A DNA stretch of 64,000 bases from COMBO-56-21 sp963705355 (GTDB taxonomy: Archaea; Thermoplasmatota; Thermoplasmata; UBA10834). The position numbers and the translations under genes were made by a program. Below, in pieces: positions 16,104 to 24,520 of this stretch (position 1 is its first letter; each line of letters opens with the position of its first letter). The notes beneath the pieces are model-generated. The model worked only from the letters and a program-made list of their open reading frames with translations, was not told the origin of the DNA and ran no database searches. Location of the stretch: positions 1,302,001-1,366,000 of the forward strand of contig OY970070.1 in assembly GCA_963705355.1 (NCBI GenBank), given 5' to 3'.

Positions 16104-17363
16104 TCATCCTCCTCTAGGCGCCAGTCGAGAGAGGAGCTCTGCGACATCGGCAATGACAGTGGCTCCCGAGCTAATCAAGTTCTTGATGATCGCATCGGCC
16201 TTACCATCGACGAAGTCGACCGTCTGAGCTTCCGCTGGCCGAACGAGGAGAACCCTCTTCCCGGTCCGCAGCGCATGTGCGGCAGCCTCGAGGTTCCTCA
16301 GGTTTCCAGGGCCCACGGGGAACGGCGACACTACGACGGCCACCGACTCATCAATCAGCGCCAAGTTCTCCGCGTGGTTCTCGGGGCTAATGGGTGCAAA
16401 AGGAGCCTCCGCCACCACTGGAATGTGCATATCCTTCGCGTTCTCATAGTCTGAATCGAGCACGTTGAGGACGCCCGCTGTCACCGAGTAACCGCTGTCG
16501 TGAAGAGATTTCATGAAGACCCCGCCTGCGCCCCCTCCGCACAGCAGATGCACCCTGGTGCCATGCTTGTGGATTGCGACCGCAGCCGAATGCGGCATGA
16601 TGTATACCGCCTGAGTCAACGGGTCCTTTCTGACCGAGACATCGACGCCGTAGACACTCTGGATCGTCTCCGGGCTGAGCACTTCCTTCGGGGCGCCCAT
16701 CGCCTCTAGCCTTCCTTGGCTGAGAAGAGCGATCCTGTCACAGTACCGGGCCGCGAGATTGACATCGTGAAGCACAGCGATCGTCGTGATCCCCTCCTCT
16801 CGATTGAGCCTTTTCAGAAGGTCCATGATCTCGAGTTGCCCGCTTATATCGAGGAATACTGTGGGCTCGTCCAGGAGCAGCACCTTCGGCTTCTGCGCGA
16901 TCGCCCTGGCGATTATGACCCTCTGCCTCTCCCCTCCGCTGAGCTCGGAGAAAACACGTTTCGCGAACTGGGTTGTGTTCGTCCTTGCCATCGCCTGCTG
17001 GACGATCTCGATGTCCCTCTTCGACTCGCCCGAGAGCCGGCTACCGATGTGGGGTATCCTGCCCATCATGACTATGTCGTGAACGGTGAACGGGAAGTCG
17101 GTCGCCGAGGTCTGCGGCACGACCGCGAATGTCTTTGCCATTTCGGCAGGGGTGAGATCGTTGATAAACCTGGATCCCACGCGCATCGTTCCGTACTCCG
17201 ACGGCAGGAACCTGGTCACACACCTCAGCAGGGTAGTCTTTCCGGACCCGTTTGGACCCATGATGCCGACGAATTCCCCGGGAGCGACGTCGAACGATAT
17301 GTCCTTCAGCACCTGGACATCTCCAAACGAGAATGACATGTGCTTGACCGAGAGAGACATCAC
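16104..17363 (-). CDS. btuD: ABC transporter ATP-binding protein, BtuD/FecE family, with C-terminal extension
   Basis: ATPase of a cobalamin or iron-siderophore importer. Residues 1-255 contain Walker A GPNGSGKTT, Q-loop VPQTSATDF, signature LSGGERQR, Walker B VLLLDEPTVFLD and the H-loop LHDVN. Beyond the normal 255-residue length there is an extra domain of about 160 residues. It looks Rossmann-like (VHLLCGGGAGGVFMKSLHDSG, then ...VAVVVSPFPVGPGN), an extension found on some archaeal BtuD proteins. Its ATG overlaps the stop of the permease gene. The order on the minus strand, binding protein-permease-ATPase, is the standard btuF-btuC-btuD order; cobalamin versus Fe-chelate is undecided. Confidence 0.85.
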   Translation of the reverse strand: MMSLSVKHMSFSFGDVQVLKDISFDVAPGEFVGIMGPNGSGKTTLLRCVTRFLPSEYGTMRVGSRFINDLTPAEMAKTFAVVPQTSATDFPFTVHDIVMMGRIPHIGSRLSGESKRDIEIVQQAMARTNTTQFAKRVFSELSGGERQRVIIARAIAQKPKVLLLDEPTVFLDISGQLEIMDLLKRLNREEGITTIAVLHDVNLAARYCDRIALLSQGRLEAMGAPKEVLSPETIQSVYGVDVSVRKDPLTQAVYIMPHSAAVAIHKHGTRVHLLCGGGAGGVFMKSLHDSGYSVTAGVLNVLDSDYENAKDMHIPVVAEAPFAPISPENHAENLALIDESVAVVVSPFPVGPGNLRNLEAAAHALRTGKRVLLVRPAEAQTVDFVDGKADAIIKNLISSGATVIADVAELLSRLAPRGG

Positions 17364-18439
17364 CTGTCACGCCCCGTGCTGTTCCTCCGGAGGAGGTATA
17401 GGAAGAACGGGCCTCCACACAACGCTGTGATGATCCCGACGGGCAGTTCTGTCGGGGCCACAGCCGTCCTGGCCAATGTATCGGCAGAAATGAGGAAGAT
17501 CGCCCCCGACAGCGTCGCGGCAGGGACCAAGGTCCTGTGACTGGACCCGACTATCAGCCTCGATATGTGCGGAATTATCAGGCCGACGAAGCCGATAATC
17601 CCGGTGAACGCGACGGCAGCTGCGGCCATGAGCGCTGAGACGAATAGCATCAGCTTCTTCAGGAACTCGGGGTTGGCGCCGAGATTGTGGGCTGTCTCCT
17701 CGCCGAGCAGAAGGGCGTCGAGATCTCTTCCGTAAAGGAATACCACGACAACCCCGGCAACTATCGGTAACAGTAGGATCTCGACTATGTCCCAACTCGC
17801 AAGCGTGAGACTCCCCAGAAGCCAGAAGATCAGCTGGTGATACTGTTGTCTTGCGAAGTAGATCAAGAACGAGACCATCGCGCCAAGGAAGGCCGCGACG
17901 GCCACGCCGGATAGAAGCAGCGAATCGACATAGACCTTCCCTCTCACAGAGCCGAGCATGTACACTGAGAAAGCGGCGATCACCGCAGACACGAAAGCGA
18001 ACATCGGCGGCGCGAGCACTCCGATTGTTGCGGACAGACCAAGCAACCCTGCGATCGCAGCGCCAACGGCAGCGCCCGACGAGACCCCGATAATGAACGG
18101 ATCAGCCATGGAGTTTCTGAATATCGCCTGCATCGCGGTGCCTGAGCATGCGAGAGCGGCTCCGACCAGTCCTGCCAGAAGAACCCTGGGTATCCTCACG
18201 TTCCAGAAGACCCAGTGGTAGCTTGAATCAGTGAATATCGCCTTGACCGCCTCTGAGAAGGAAATCCTCTCAGGAACCCCTGGGCCGATCGGGCCGAGTG
18301 TGCCAACTAGAATGGCTATGAAGGCTGTGATGACCAGCAAAGTCCCCAGCGCGCAAATGACGAGGAAACGCTTGCTCCTCAAGTGCGCGGGGCTCAGCCC
18401 GTCATTCTTGGATTTCTCGGCTCCAATCAGCGCGGCCAC
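17360..18439 (-). CDS. btuC: FecCD/BtuC family permease
   Basis: 359 residues, about ten predicted membrane helices. Family blocks visible are RIPRVLLAGLVGAALACSGTAMQAIFRN, DPFIIGVSSGAAVGA and the ATPase-contact region GIIGFVGLIIPHISRLIVG. It forms the transmembrane pathway of the importer with its neighbours. It begins 13 bases after the binding-protein gene and overlaps the ATPase gene by four bases. An N-terminal polar stretch of about 25 residues precedes helix 1. Confidence 0.9.
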   Translation of the reverse strand: MAALIGAEKSKNDGLSPAHLRSKRFLVICALGTLLVITAFIAILVGTLGPIGPGVPERISFSEAVKAIFTDSSYHWVFWNVRIPRVLLAGLVGAALACSGTAMQAIFRNSMADPFIIGVSSGAAVGAAIAGLLGLSATIGVLAPPMFAFVSAVIAAFSVYMLGSVRGKVYVDSLLLSGVAVAAFLGAMVSFLIYFARQQYHQLIFWLLGSLTLASWDIVEILLLPIVAGVVVVFLYGRDLDALLLGEETAHNLGANPEFLKKLMLFVSALMAAAAVAFTGIIGFVGLIIPHISRLIVGSSHRTLVPAATLSGAIFLISADTLARTAVAPTELPVGIITALCGGPFFLYLLRRNSTGRDR

Positions 18440-18452
18440 CCTCTGGCAAACT

Positions 18453-19388
18453 TCAGGCGAACAGTTCGGGGTGTATGATCTCCGCCAGCTGCTCCAAACC
18501 GTCGACGACTCGTGGTCCGTACCGGCTCACTAGGTTGTCGTCAATAGAGTAGATCTTGTTGTGGGAAACGGCATAAATGTTGCTCCAGCCAGATCTGGCC
18601 GCGAAGTCTGACGAGGTTGTTGTGGTCATCGGGCCCACAGTGTAGATGACGACCTGAGGGTTCTGCGCTATGATGAACTCCGGAGTCAGCTCAGGATACT
18701 CGTTGCTCGCATTGGCTGCAATGTTGGATCCACCTGCCAACCGTATCAGGTCGTTTCCGAAGGAACCTGGTCCATAAGTCCAGAGGGGATAGTACTCGAC
18801 GTAGGTCCTGACCTTCTCCACTCCATCGGCAAGGGTCTTGTTCGTCACAGCATTAACCCTCGCCTGCAGGCCAGCTATGAGTGCTTCGGCCTCGAGCGAG
18901 TGCCCGGTCAAGCTTCCCGCAAGTCGAAGATCCTTGAACACGTCCTCCATGGTCCTTGTGGCGAAGATGAAGTAGGGAATTCCCTGCGCCGCCAGCTGGT
19001 CCAGCTGAGCCCTCGGAACAAGGTCGCTGCTGACGATGAGATCGGGTTTGAGGCTCATGATGACCTCGACGTTCAGCGTGTATGATCCGATCTGTGGGAG
19101 GCTTCTGGCTTCAGCAGGATAATCGCTGTAGTTGTCAACTCCGACGACCTGAGAGCCCGCGCCCACAGCGAACATTATCTCTGTGGGAGACGGGGCCACT
19201 GAGACTATCCTCTGCGGAATTCCATGCAGCTCGACTGTCCTTCCATAGTCGTCGACTATGCTTAGGATGGTTTTCTTCTGGGCTCCACCGAGGACATAGC
19301 CCGCGGAGAACCCGATCACGGATGACGCCACGATGGCGATGACCATCCACACCTTCCAATCAAATGCACTTCCACCTTTTGATGCCAT
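18453..19388 (-). CDS. btuF: Periplasmic-type binding protein, BtuF/FepB family
   Basis: 311 residues. An N-terminal membrane anchor (residues about 13-32) tethers a class III solute-binding domain. Diagnostic blocks are RIVSVAPSPTEIMFAVGAGSQVVGVDNYSDYP and LKPDLIVSSDLVPRAQLDQLAAQGIP. It captures cobalamin or a metal chelate outside the membrane and delivers it to the permease. It is the first gene of the operon; its upstream region (19389-19587) holds only AT-rich promoter-type sequence. Corrinoid uptake would suit an anaerobic archaeon with Hdr enzymes, but iron-chelate uptake is equally consistent. Confidence 0.85.
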   Translation of the reverse strand: MASKGGSAFDWKVWMVIAIVASSVIGFSAGYVLGGAQKKTILSIVDDYGRTVELHGIPQRIVSVAPSPTEIMFAVGAGSQVVGVDNYSDYPAEARSLPQIGSYTLNVEVIMSLKPDLIVSSDLVPRAQLDQLAAQGIPYFIFATRTMEDVFKDLRLAGSLTGHSLEAEALIAGLQARVNAVTNKTLADGVEKVRTYVEYYPLWTYGPGSFGNDLIRLAGGSNIAANASNEYPELTPEFIIAQNPQVVIYTVGPMTTTTSSDFAARSGWSNIYAVSHNKIYSIDDNLVSRYGPRVVDGLEQLAEIIHPELFA

Positions 19389-19587
19389 TGAACTCTCTCC
19401 TTAATGCGCCCGGGCCCAAGTGCGCGCGTGGCGTTTCGGGACGGCGCATATGTCTTGAAGCATACTTGAAATACTGAAAGTGTATTTGATTGTTTCCATC
19501 AAAAAGAGGCTACGCCTAGAAATAGGACATTGAAGAAATGAAAGGGAGTTGAAATCGTTTGATCGATCTCGGAGCTCCTCGCCGCCC

Positions 19588-20931
19588 TCAGGTGAGCTCC
19601 GTCCCTTCCTCGATGCTGGCCTCCAGGATGTCCATGGCCTGCTCGAGGATTTCGTCGGGCATGATCATAGACGGGTGCAGTCTTATGACGTTGTCGTAGG
19701 TGCCGCACGATAGGGCGACCATTCCCCTCTTCAGGGCCGCCGTCCTGATGGCTTTCGTCTCCTTTGCCGCCGGCGTCTTCGTCTTCGGGTCCGACACCAG
19801 CTCGATGGCCATCATCGCGCCCATCCCTCTGATGTCGCCGATTATCGGGAACCGCGACTGCATCTCCTTGAGGCGCTTCGTGATGTACGCGTTGACCTTC
19901 GGGACATTCTTCAGACCCTTCTCGATGACATCGAACTGCGCGAGAGCTGCAGCGCAACCAACCGGGTTTCCGCCGAATGTACCACCCAAGCCCCCGACCT
20001 GAGGGGCGTCCATGATTTCAGCCCTGCCAGTGGTCGCGGACACTGGGAAGCCGCCGCCGATGCCCTTGCCAGAGACAAGCATGTCCGGCTCGACGCCGCT
20101 CCAGTGCTGCACGGCCCACATCTTGCCCGTTCGTCCCGCACCTGTCTGGATCTCGTCGTCCACGTAGACGGCTCCGTGCTTCTTGCATATCTTCGTGACC
20201 TTAGCGTAGAACTCCTTGGGCGGTACGATAAACCCGCCTTCTCCAGCAATCGGTTCACCGACAAGGCATGCGACCTTGCCCTGGAACTGCGGACTCGACC
20301 ATGTCTCGTCGATCTTGTCTGCGCATGCGACACCGCAAGATGGATACTCCATCTTGAACGGGCATCTGTAGCAGTACGCGAACTCCACCTTGTACGTCTC
20401 TGGCAGAGGGCCGAACCCGGCCTTGTAGGGCATCTCCTTCGACGTCAGCGCCATGGCCATCATGGTCCTGCCGTGGAACGCGTGCACGAAGGAGAACGCG
20501 GCGGGCTTCTTCGTGTAGTGTCTCGAGATCTTGACTGAGTTCTCCACCGCCTCAGCGCCGGAGTTGAACAGAACGGACTTGACCAGGCCGGTGTGAGGGG
20601 CTAGACTTGCCAGCTTCTCCGCCAGCCTGATGTAGTTCTCGTACGGCGTCACCTGGAAGCAGACATGGAGGAACTTGTCCGCCTGCTTCTTCACAGCGGC
20701 GACGACCTCCTTCGGTCTGTGCCCGACGTTCGTGACGCCGATGCCGCTGCCCATGTCGATGAAGACGTTTCCGTCGACATCGTAGAACAGAGAGCCTTCG
20801 GCCTTCTCTATGAAGACGGGGGCTGTTATGCCGACGGCCTTCGACAGATACTTCTCCCTCAGCTTGCCGAGCTCGACTGATTTAGGTCCTGGAACCTCGG
20901 CGCTCTTTATTGAAGCCTTTTTCGCTGCCAT
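19588..20931 (-). CDS. Class III PLP aminotransferase (GabT/ornithine aminotransferase-like)
   Basis: About 447 residues from the ATG at 20931; an in-frame ATG at 20955 gives eight extra residues. Class III signature: VDDEIQTGAGRTGKMWA and the PLP lysine in LVSGKGIGGGFPVSA. N-terminal FIDMGSGIGVTNVGHRP is the glycine-rich start. A cysteine-rich insert CYRCPFKMEYPSCGVAC, seen in archaeal members of this group (which include the broad amino-acid racemase and ornithine aminotransferases of Thermococcales), is present. Likely 4-aminobutyrate, ornithine or a racemisation substrate; sequence alone does not decide. A paralogue lies 100 bases away on the same strand. Confidence 0.8.
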   Translation of the reverse strand: MAAKKASIKSAEVPGPKSVELGKLREKYLSKAVGITAPVFIEKAEGSLFYDVDGNVFIDMGSGIGVTNVGHRPKEVVAAVKKQADKFLHVCFQVTPYENYIRLAEKLASLAPHTGLVKSVLFNSGAEAVENSVKISRHYTKKPAAFSFVHAFHGRTMMAMALTSKEMPYKAGFGPLPETYKVEFAYCYRCPFKMEYPSCGVACADKIDETWSSPQFQGKVACLVGEPIAGEGGFIVPPKEFYAKVTKICKKHGAVYVDDEIQTGAGRTGKMWAVQHWSGVEPDMLVSGKGIGGGFPVSATTGRAEIMDAPQVGGLGGTFGGNPVGCAAALAQFDVIEKGLKNVPKVNAYITKRLKEMQSRFPIIGDIRGMGAMMAIELVSDPKTKTPAAKETKAIRTAALKRGMVALSCGTYDNVIRLHPSMIMPDEILEQAMDILEASIEEGTELT

Positions 20932-21055
20932 GTTGATGCCTCGAAGTTTGTGCAATCAAAGACGCTTTCGTTCGTGGATAGTTGAAACTATAGATATTCT
21001 TTTGGAAACACGCCGTTTTGCGGGTCATTCAGTCTGATAAACGAGCGCGCACCGC

Positions 21056-22432
21056 TCACTTCCCCAAGGCTTTTGCAAAGCTCGATTCGAATATCGACAG
21101 GCCCGCGTCGAGAAGCTCCTCTGTGATCACCAGAGCGGGCATGATTCGCGCGACATTGCCCGACCGACCGCCCTTCCACGCCACGAGACCCTTCGAGAAG
21201 CACTCCTTCTGCAGCCTCACGAGGAGGTCGGCATCGGGCGCCTTTGAACCATCCCTCTTGATCAGCTCTACCCCGACATACAAGCCCCTGCCCCGGACAT
21301 CCCCGATCACGTCGAGTCTTGACATCATCTCCGTGCAGCGCTTCAGAGCTTTTTGGCCGAGGCGTTTGGAGCGTCCAACGAGGTCGTGCTTCTCCATGAA
21401 CTCGATTCCTGCGACGCCAGCTGCGCAGGAGAGCGCATTGCCTCTGAATGTGCCCACATGCGCGCCCGGACCCCAAGTGTCCAGCTCCTTCCTGAACACG
21501 ATGCCCGATATTGGAAGGCCGCTCCCCATAGACTTCGACACGGTCATGATGTCAGGGGTGACCCCTTCGTGTTCCATGGCGAACATAGCACCAGTTCTGC
21601 AGAAACCCGTCTGTATCTCATCGGCTATCATGACAAGGCCGTAGGTGTCGCAGATCCGTCTGATCTCTTTCATGTAACCAGGAGGAGGTGGGACTATCCC
21701 GCCCTCTCCCTGGATGGGCTCTATCAGGAGAGCCCCGGGTGCAGAGAACCCCGTATCCGGGTCCCTGACCAGGTGTTCGAGGTAGTGGGCGCATGAGAGG
21801 CTGCAGTCTGGATGCTTCAGCCCGAACGGGCATCGGTAGCAGTAGGGATACGGGGCGAAATAGACCTCAGGCACTCCAGGAAGATAGTTGGCCTTCGCAG
21901 AGCGCTTCGCAGTCAAGGACAGGGACATGCCGGATACGCCGTGCCATCCGCCTTCGAACGAGATGACGCCGGGCTTCTTCGTGTTGAACTTCGCCAGCTT
22001 GACAGCGGCTTCGACTGCGTCCGCTCCAGTAGGACCGCACATGAGGACCTTCGAGTTGTTCTTGAGGTCGCCCGGAGCAAGTTGGACGAGCTTCTTTGAT
22101 AATGCCACTCTCGGCTTCGACGGGAAGTCCAGGCCGTGTGTTATCTTGTCCGCCTGGTTCCTGATCGCGTCCACGACCTCGGGATTCGAATGACCCACAT
22201 TCAGCGCGCCCACGCCGCCACTGAAGTCGATGAATATGTTCCCGTCAAGGTCTTCGACCGTAGCGCCCAGCCCGCGAGAGATGGCCAGCGGGACCTGGCC
22301 GGGATACACGAGCGCGTTGGAATCGTATTTCCTCTGCTCCTCGAGCATGGCCGAGGACTTCGGGCCGGGAATGGTCTTCGTGACTTTCAAGACACCTTGC
22401 AAGTTGTATTTGTAGAAAGCATCCTTGGACAA
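21056..22432 (-). CDS. Class III PLP aminotransferase (paralogue)
   Basis: About 458 residues. MIADEIQTGFCRTGAMFA and the lysine in MTVSKSMGSGLPISG mark the active site. CYRCPFGLKHPDCSLSC is the same cysteine-rich insert as in the neighbouring paralogue. The reading frame extends to 22606, but that would run 100 bases into the upstream PAC2 gene. I prefer the TTG at 22432, preceded by GGTGA, giving a normal-length protein. The two aminotransferases differ enough to have distinct substrates or form a heteromer. GABA/ornithine aminotransferase or amino-acid racemase are the candidates. Confidence 0.75.
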   Translation of the reverse strand: MSKDAFYKYNLQGVLKVTKTIPGPKSSAMLEEQRKYDSNALVYPGQVPLAISRGLGATVEDLDGNIFIDFSGGVGALNVGHSNPEVVDAIRNQADKITHGLDFPSKPRVALSKKLVQLAPGDLKNNSKVLMCGPTGADAVEAAVKLAKFNTKKPGVISFEGGWHGVSGMSLSLTAKRSAKANYLPGVPEVYFAPYPYCYRCPFGLKHPDCSLSCAHYLEHLVRDPDTGFSAPGALLIEPIQGEGGIVPPPPGYMKEIRRICDTYGLVMIADEIQTGFCRTGAMFAMEHEGVTPDIMTVSKSMGSGLPISGIVFRKELDTWGPGAHVGTFRGNALSCAAGVAGIEFMEKHDLVGRSKRLGQKALKRCTEMMSRLDVIGDVRGRGLYVGVELIKRDGSKAPDADLLVRLQKECFSKGLVAWKGGRSGNVARIMPALVITEELLDAGLSIFESSFAKALGK

Positions 22433-22506
22433 CTGTAGGTCACCTTGGACCCGAATGACGGCCAATCGATAATATCGTTTTGTGTTGCCTCTGCTCTCAG
22501 CTGTCT

Positions 22507-23274
22507 TCAGCCGTAGGGGATTTCCACATCCGAGGCCCTGCTCTTCTTCTGGGCATCGCGGTGAATGATCTTGAGCTGCGCCTCGAGGCGCTCCGCCTCC
22601 TTGCACAGTGGTTCGACGTTCAGGTTCAGGTGGAGCACCATCTGGTCGATGGCTGCCAGAATGAGGGCCGCCGCCCTCGCATCCGCAGTGTCTGGTTTCG
22701 CTTCCGCAAGGAGCGTGATGACGTCGAATCCGCGCATCTTCCCTTCGTTTAGGAGCACGCCCGCCGTCCCCGAGATGACTCCCTCGACGAACGGTTCCGC
22801 GTCCGCGTCCAAGAGCAGCTTCTGAGCGCTCTCGGTGCTACCGATGCCGTAGACGGCGATCTCGCCTTTCTCATCGACCTCCGAGCCCTCCTCACGCTCG
22901 ACTATCAGTCCGCCTGCAGAGATGATCAGCCTGCATTTCTGTGCCTGAGCATAGTCCATGACCGCAGTTCCGATGTCCCTGAGCAGATTGGCTGAGGGCT
23001 GGAGCTCCGTGGAGAAGACAACTATCTGCTGCTCACCAGGCTTCAGCTCTGTTCGAGCATAGACCCTGGCTGGTCCGAGCGGCTCACCGTTCCTGACTAG
23101 CGAGAGAGACGGAAAAGAATCGGAGTCCATGACGGCGATGTACTCCAGCTTCAGAAGGGCTATCAGGTAGTTCGCAACGATCGAGCTCACGAGGCCCACG
23201 CTCGGAAACCCGTCTATGACGACGGCGTTCCTGAGATCCATCCTCTTCAGTTCGAATATCTCAACTTTTCCCAT
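22507..23274 (-). CDS. PAC2-family protein (proteasome assembly chaperone-like)
   Basis: 255 residues. The N-terminal block AVVIDGFPSVGLVSSIVANYLI and the central LIISAGGLIV...VYGIGSTESAQKLL are typical of the archaeal PAC2/COG2047 group, related to eukaryotic proteasome assembly chaperone 2. Biochemical role in archaea is not settled; involvement in proteasome assembly is inferred by homology. The C-terminal 40 residues are helical and charged (EAERLEAQLKIIHRDAQKKS). Single gene; the next gene on the strand is the aminotransferase, whose true start lies 75 bases away. Confidence 0.8.
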   Translation of the reverse strand: MGKVEIFELKRMDLRNAVVIDGFPSVGLVSSIVANYLIALLKLEYIAVMDSDSFPSLSLVRNGEPLGPARVYARTELKPGEQQIVVFSTELQPSANLLRDIGTAVMDYAQAQKCRLIISAGGLIVEREEGSEVDEKGEIAVYGIGSTESAQKLLLDADAEPFVEGVISGTAGVLLNEGKMRGFDVITLLAEAKPDTADARAAALILAAIDQMVLHLNLNVEPLCKEAERLEAQLKIIHRDAQKKSRASDVEIPYG

Positions 23275-23398
23275 TCGTCACCGTGATGATATACGTACAA
23301 TATAGAGGTTGACAGAGGAGAGCTCGGGGAATGCGAGGACGAATGCGACTCCAGCCAAGGTTTAATAGAAGAGTGCTTCATCTAGACCGCGGCCAGAT

Positions 23399-23516
23399 GG
23401 GCCGGTGGCTTAGCCAGGATATAGCACTGGCCTTCTAAGCTCGCACAGAGCGGAAGAAAGCCAGTGGTCTCGGGTTCGAAAGGCGTTCGAAGCGCCCGAA
23501 ACTCCCGACCGGCCCG
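23399..23516 (+). tRNA. tRNA-Arg(UCU) with two introns
   Basis: Acceptor arms GGGCCGG (23399-23405) and CCGGCCC (23509-23515) pair perfectly. The anticodon stem CTGGC/GCCAG surrounds loop CTTCTAA, anticodon TCT at 23434-23436. A 21-base insert (23439-23459) follows the loop at the canonical 37/38 site and folds through GCTC/GAGC. The T stem TCGGG (23470-23474) pairs with CCCGA (23504-23508), but 29 bases separate them instead of 7. Removing 22 bases (about 23481-23502, which self-fold through GGCG/CGCC) leaves the T-loop TTCGAAT (or TTCGACT by a neighbouring junction). I infer a second, non-canonical T-loop intron near position 59/60. Discriminator base G at 23516. Confidence 0.75.
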
Positions 23517-23533
23517 CTTGGCCCGCCAAAAGG

Positions 23534-23543
23534 AATATAAAAA
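23534..23543 (+). promoter_or_regulatory. TATA box for the eL41 gene
   Basis: AATATAAAAA preceded by purines, 40 bases upstream of the eL41 ATG and 17 bases after the tRNA-Arg end. This predicts transcription starting about 23565 with a short leader carrying GGGAG before the ATG. Confidence 0.55.
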
Positions 23544-23582
23544 GGTACGATGTACGGCAGAAGGCGCAAGGGAGTCTGACGC

Positions 23583-23690
23583 ATGAAACGGAGCTCAAGG
23601 GCCTGGAAGAAGCGCGGAAAGGCGCGCTGGAAGTGGCGCAAGAAAAAGATGAGAAGGCGGAAGAGAGCCCAGAAGATGCGCAAGAAGTAG
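23583..23690 (+). CDS. rpl41e: Ribosomal protein eL41 (L41e)
   Basis: 35 residues, more than half Arg/Lys plus three Trp. The core ARWKWRKKKMRRRKRAQKM closely follows the eL41 pattern (A-x-W-R/K-K-K-R-x-R-R-x-K-R-x-R-x-x-x-R). eL41 is a single short helix lying between the ribosomal subunits in eukaryotes and many archaea. Evidence for expression: its own TATA box at 23534, GGGAG about 10 bases before the ATG, and position in a translation-gene island between tRNA-Arg and tRNA-Trp. It is about 10 residues longer at the N terminus than yeast eL41. It is easily missed by gene callers. Confidence 0.7.
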   Translation: MKRSSRAWKKRGKARWKWRKKKMRRRKRAQKMRKK

Positions 23691-23713
23691 GCTCGCCTGG
23701 CGCGTACCAAATC

Positions 23714-23888
23714 GGGGGTATGGGGTAACCTGGTATCCTTACGGGCTCCAGTTATGGGAATGATTTCCGTTGGGTTTGCTGACCAGTGATGACTAACTGG
23801 AGCGATGACCCATGTCCGAAAGAACGCGCGGAGTCGCTCTCCGCGTGGAGGAAACCCGTCGATGGGGGTTCAAATCCCTCTGCCCCCA
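23714..23888 (+). tRNA. tRNA-Trp(CCA) with a 102-base intron carrying a C/D box guide RNA
   Basis: Acceptor GGGGGTA (23714-23720) pairs with TGCCCCC, discriminator A at 23888. The anticodon stem ACGGG (23741-23745) pairs with CCCGT (23855-23859); anticodon CCA 23748-23750. Intron 23752-23853 sits at 37/38. Within it I read box C-like ATGATTT (23760), D' CTGA (23779-23782), C' GTGATGA (23786-23792) and D-like ATGA (23805-23808), with two guides of about 12 bases. The D guide is complementary over 9 bases to the anticodon loop; the D' guide GGGTTT pairs with AAACCC at the intron/exon 2 boundary. By the fifth-base rule the targets are C34 and C39. Pre-tRNA-Trp intron guides are established in haloarchaea and other Euryarchaeota. 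Confidence 0.9.
23752..23853 (+). ncRNA. Intronic C/D box guide RNA (tRNA-Trp 2'-O-methylation at C34 and C39)
   Basis: Two-guide C/D RNA inside the tRNA-Trp intron. Box C (23760-23766) and box D (ATGA instead of CTGA) are degenerate, D' and C' are canonical and only three bases apart. Guide 23793-23804 has perfect complementarity to 23745-23753 and places C34 opposite the fifth base from box D. Guide 23767-23778 places C39 (23855) opposite the fifth base from box D'. In Haloferax the second target is U39; here residue 39 is C. The guides can act in cis on the pre-tRNA or in trans after splicing. Confidence 0.7.
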
Positions 23889-23975
23889 CTCGTCCATTTT
23901 CCCTGAGGGGAATGGACATCAGGAACTGGACTATGTTGACCGGCAATCACCGACGCACCAAGGATCTGCTCCCGC

Positions 23976-24473
23976 ATGACAATTGAGATATCAAAGGCCA
24001 CGAAGAAAGACCTGAATAGGCTCGTAGAGATGTTCTCCGACCCGGATCTAAAGACGAATCGAGCAGAATCCGATTGGTTCGTCCACTGTTATTTCGACTA
24101 TCACCACATCAATGTGGCAAAGGTTGAAGGAGAGATTCGAGGAGCTTGCTTCTGGCGGATCGAAGGCGAGAAGTACAGCGGCCTGGGCTGGATAGAGAAC
24201 CTTTGGGTCGAGAAGCAATACAGAAGGATGAACCTTGGAGAGAGGCTTCTCAGGAAATCGATAGAGGACATGAGAGTCTTCTTCGAGAAAGACACCATAA
24301 GACTCAGAAAGGTTGTGCTCACAACTCAAATGGAAAGGAGAAGTGCTAGGAGACTTTATGAGAAGATTGGGTTTCGAAGTGCTGCAAGTCTCGGCGACCT
24401 GTACGATCCAGGAGGGCACGATCTATTCTACATCCTCGATGCACAATATTACATGTCGCAGCATCTGCTTTAA
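23976..24473 (+). CDS. GNAT-family N-acetyltransferase
   Basis: 165 residues. The GNAT acetyl-CoA binding motif A appears as ENLWVEKQYRRMNLGERLLRKSIEDMR (R-x-x-G/N-x-G-like turn), and motif B as ARRLYEKIGFRSAASLGDLYD. Substrate unknown; candidates include protein N termini, RimI-like targets or small amines. The gene begins 87 bases after tRNA-Trp, after a short hairpin-forming stretch (about 23892-23915). Its base composition is a little lower in GC than the flanking operons, hinting at separate history. Confidence 0.75.
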   Translation: MTIEISKATKKDLNRLVEMFSDPDLKTNRAESDWFVHCYFDYHHINVAKVEGEIRGACFWRIEGEKYSGLGWIENLWVEKQYRRMNLGERLLRKSIEDMRVFFEKDTIRLRKVVLTTQMERRSARRLYEKIGFRSAASLGDLYDPGGHDLFYILDAQYYMSQHLL

Positions 24474-24520
24474 GGTGACCTCCAAGGCACTGGGCATGGA
24501 CGAGCGCACTGATCATTGCT

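Noticed and set aside
19461..19487. Imperfect inverted repeat (ATACTT...AAGTGTAT) upstream of the btuF-like gene
   Set aside because: The arms match only with a two-base bulge in AT-rich DNA; no second copy was noticed, so I do not claim an operator.
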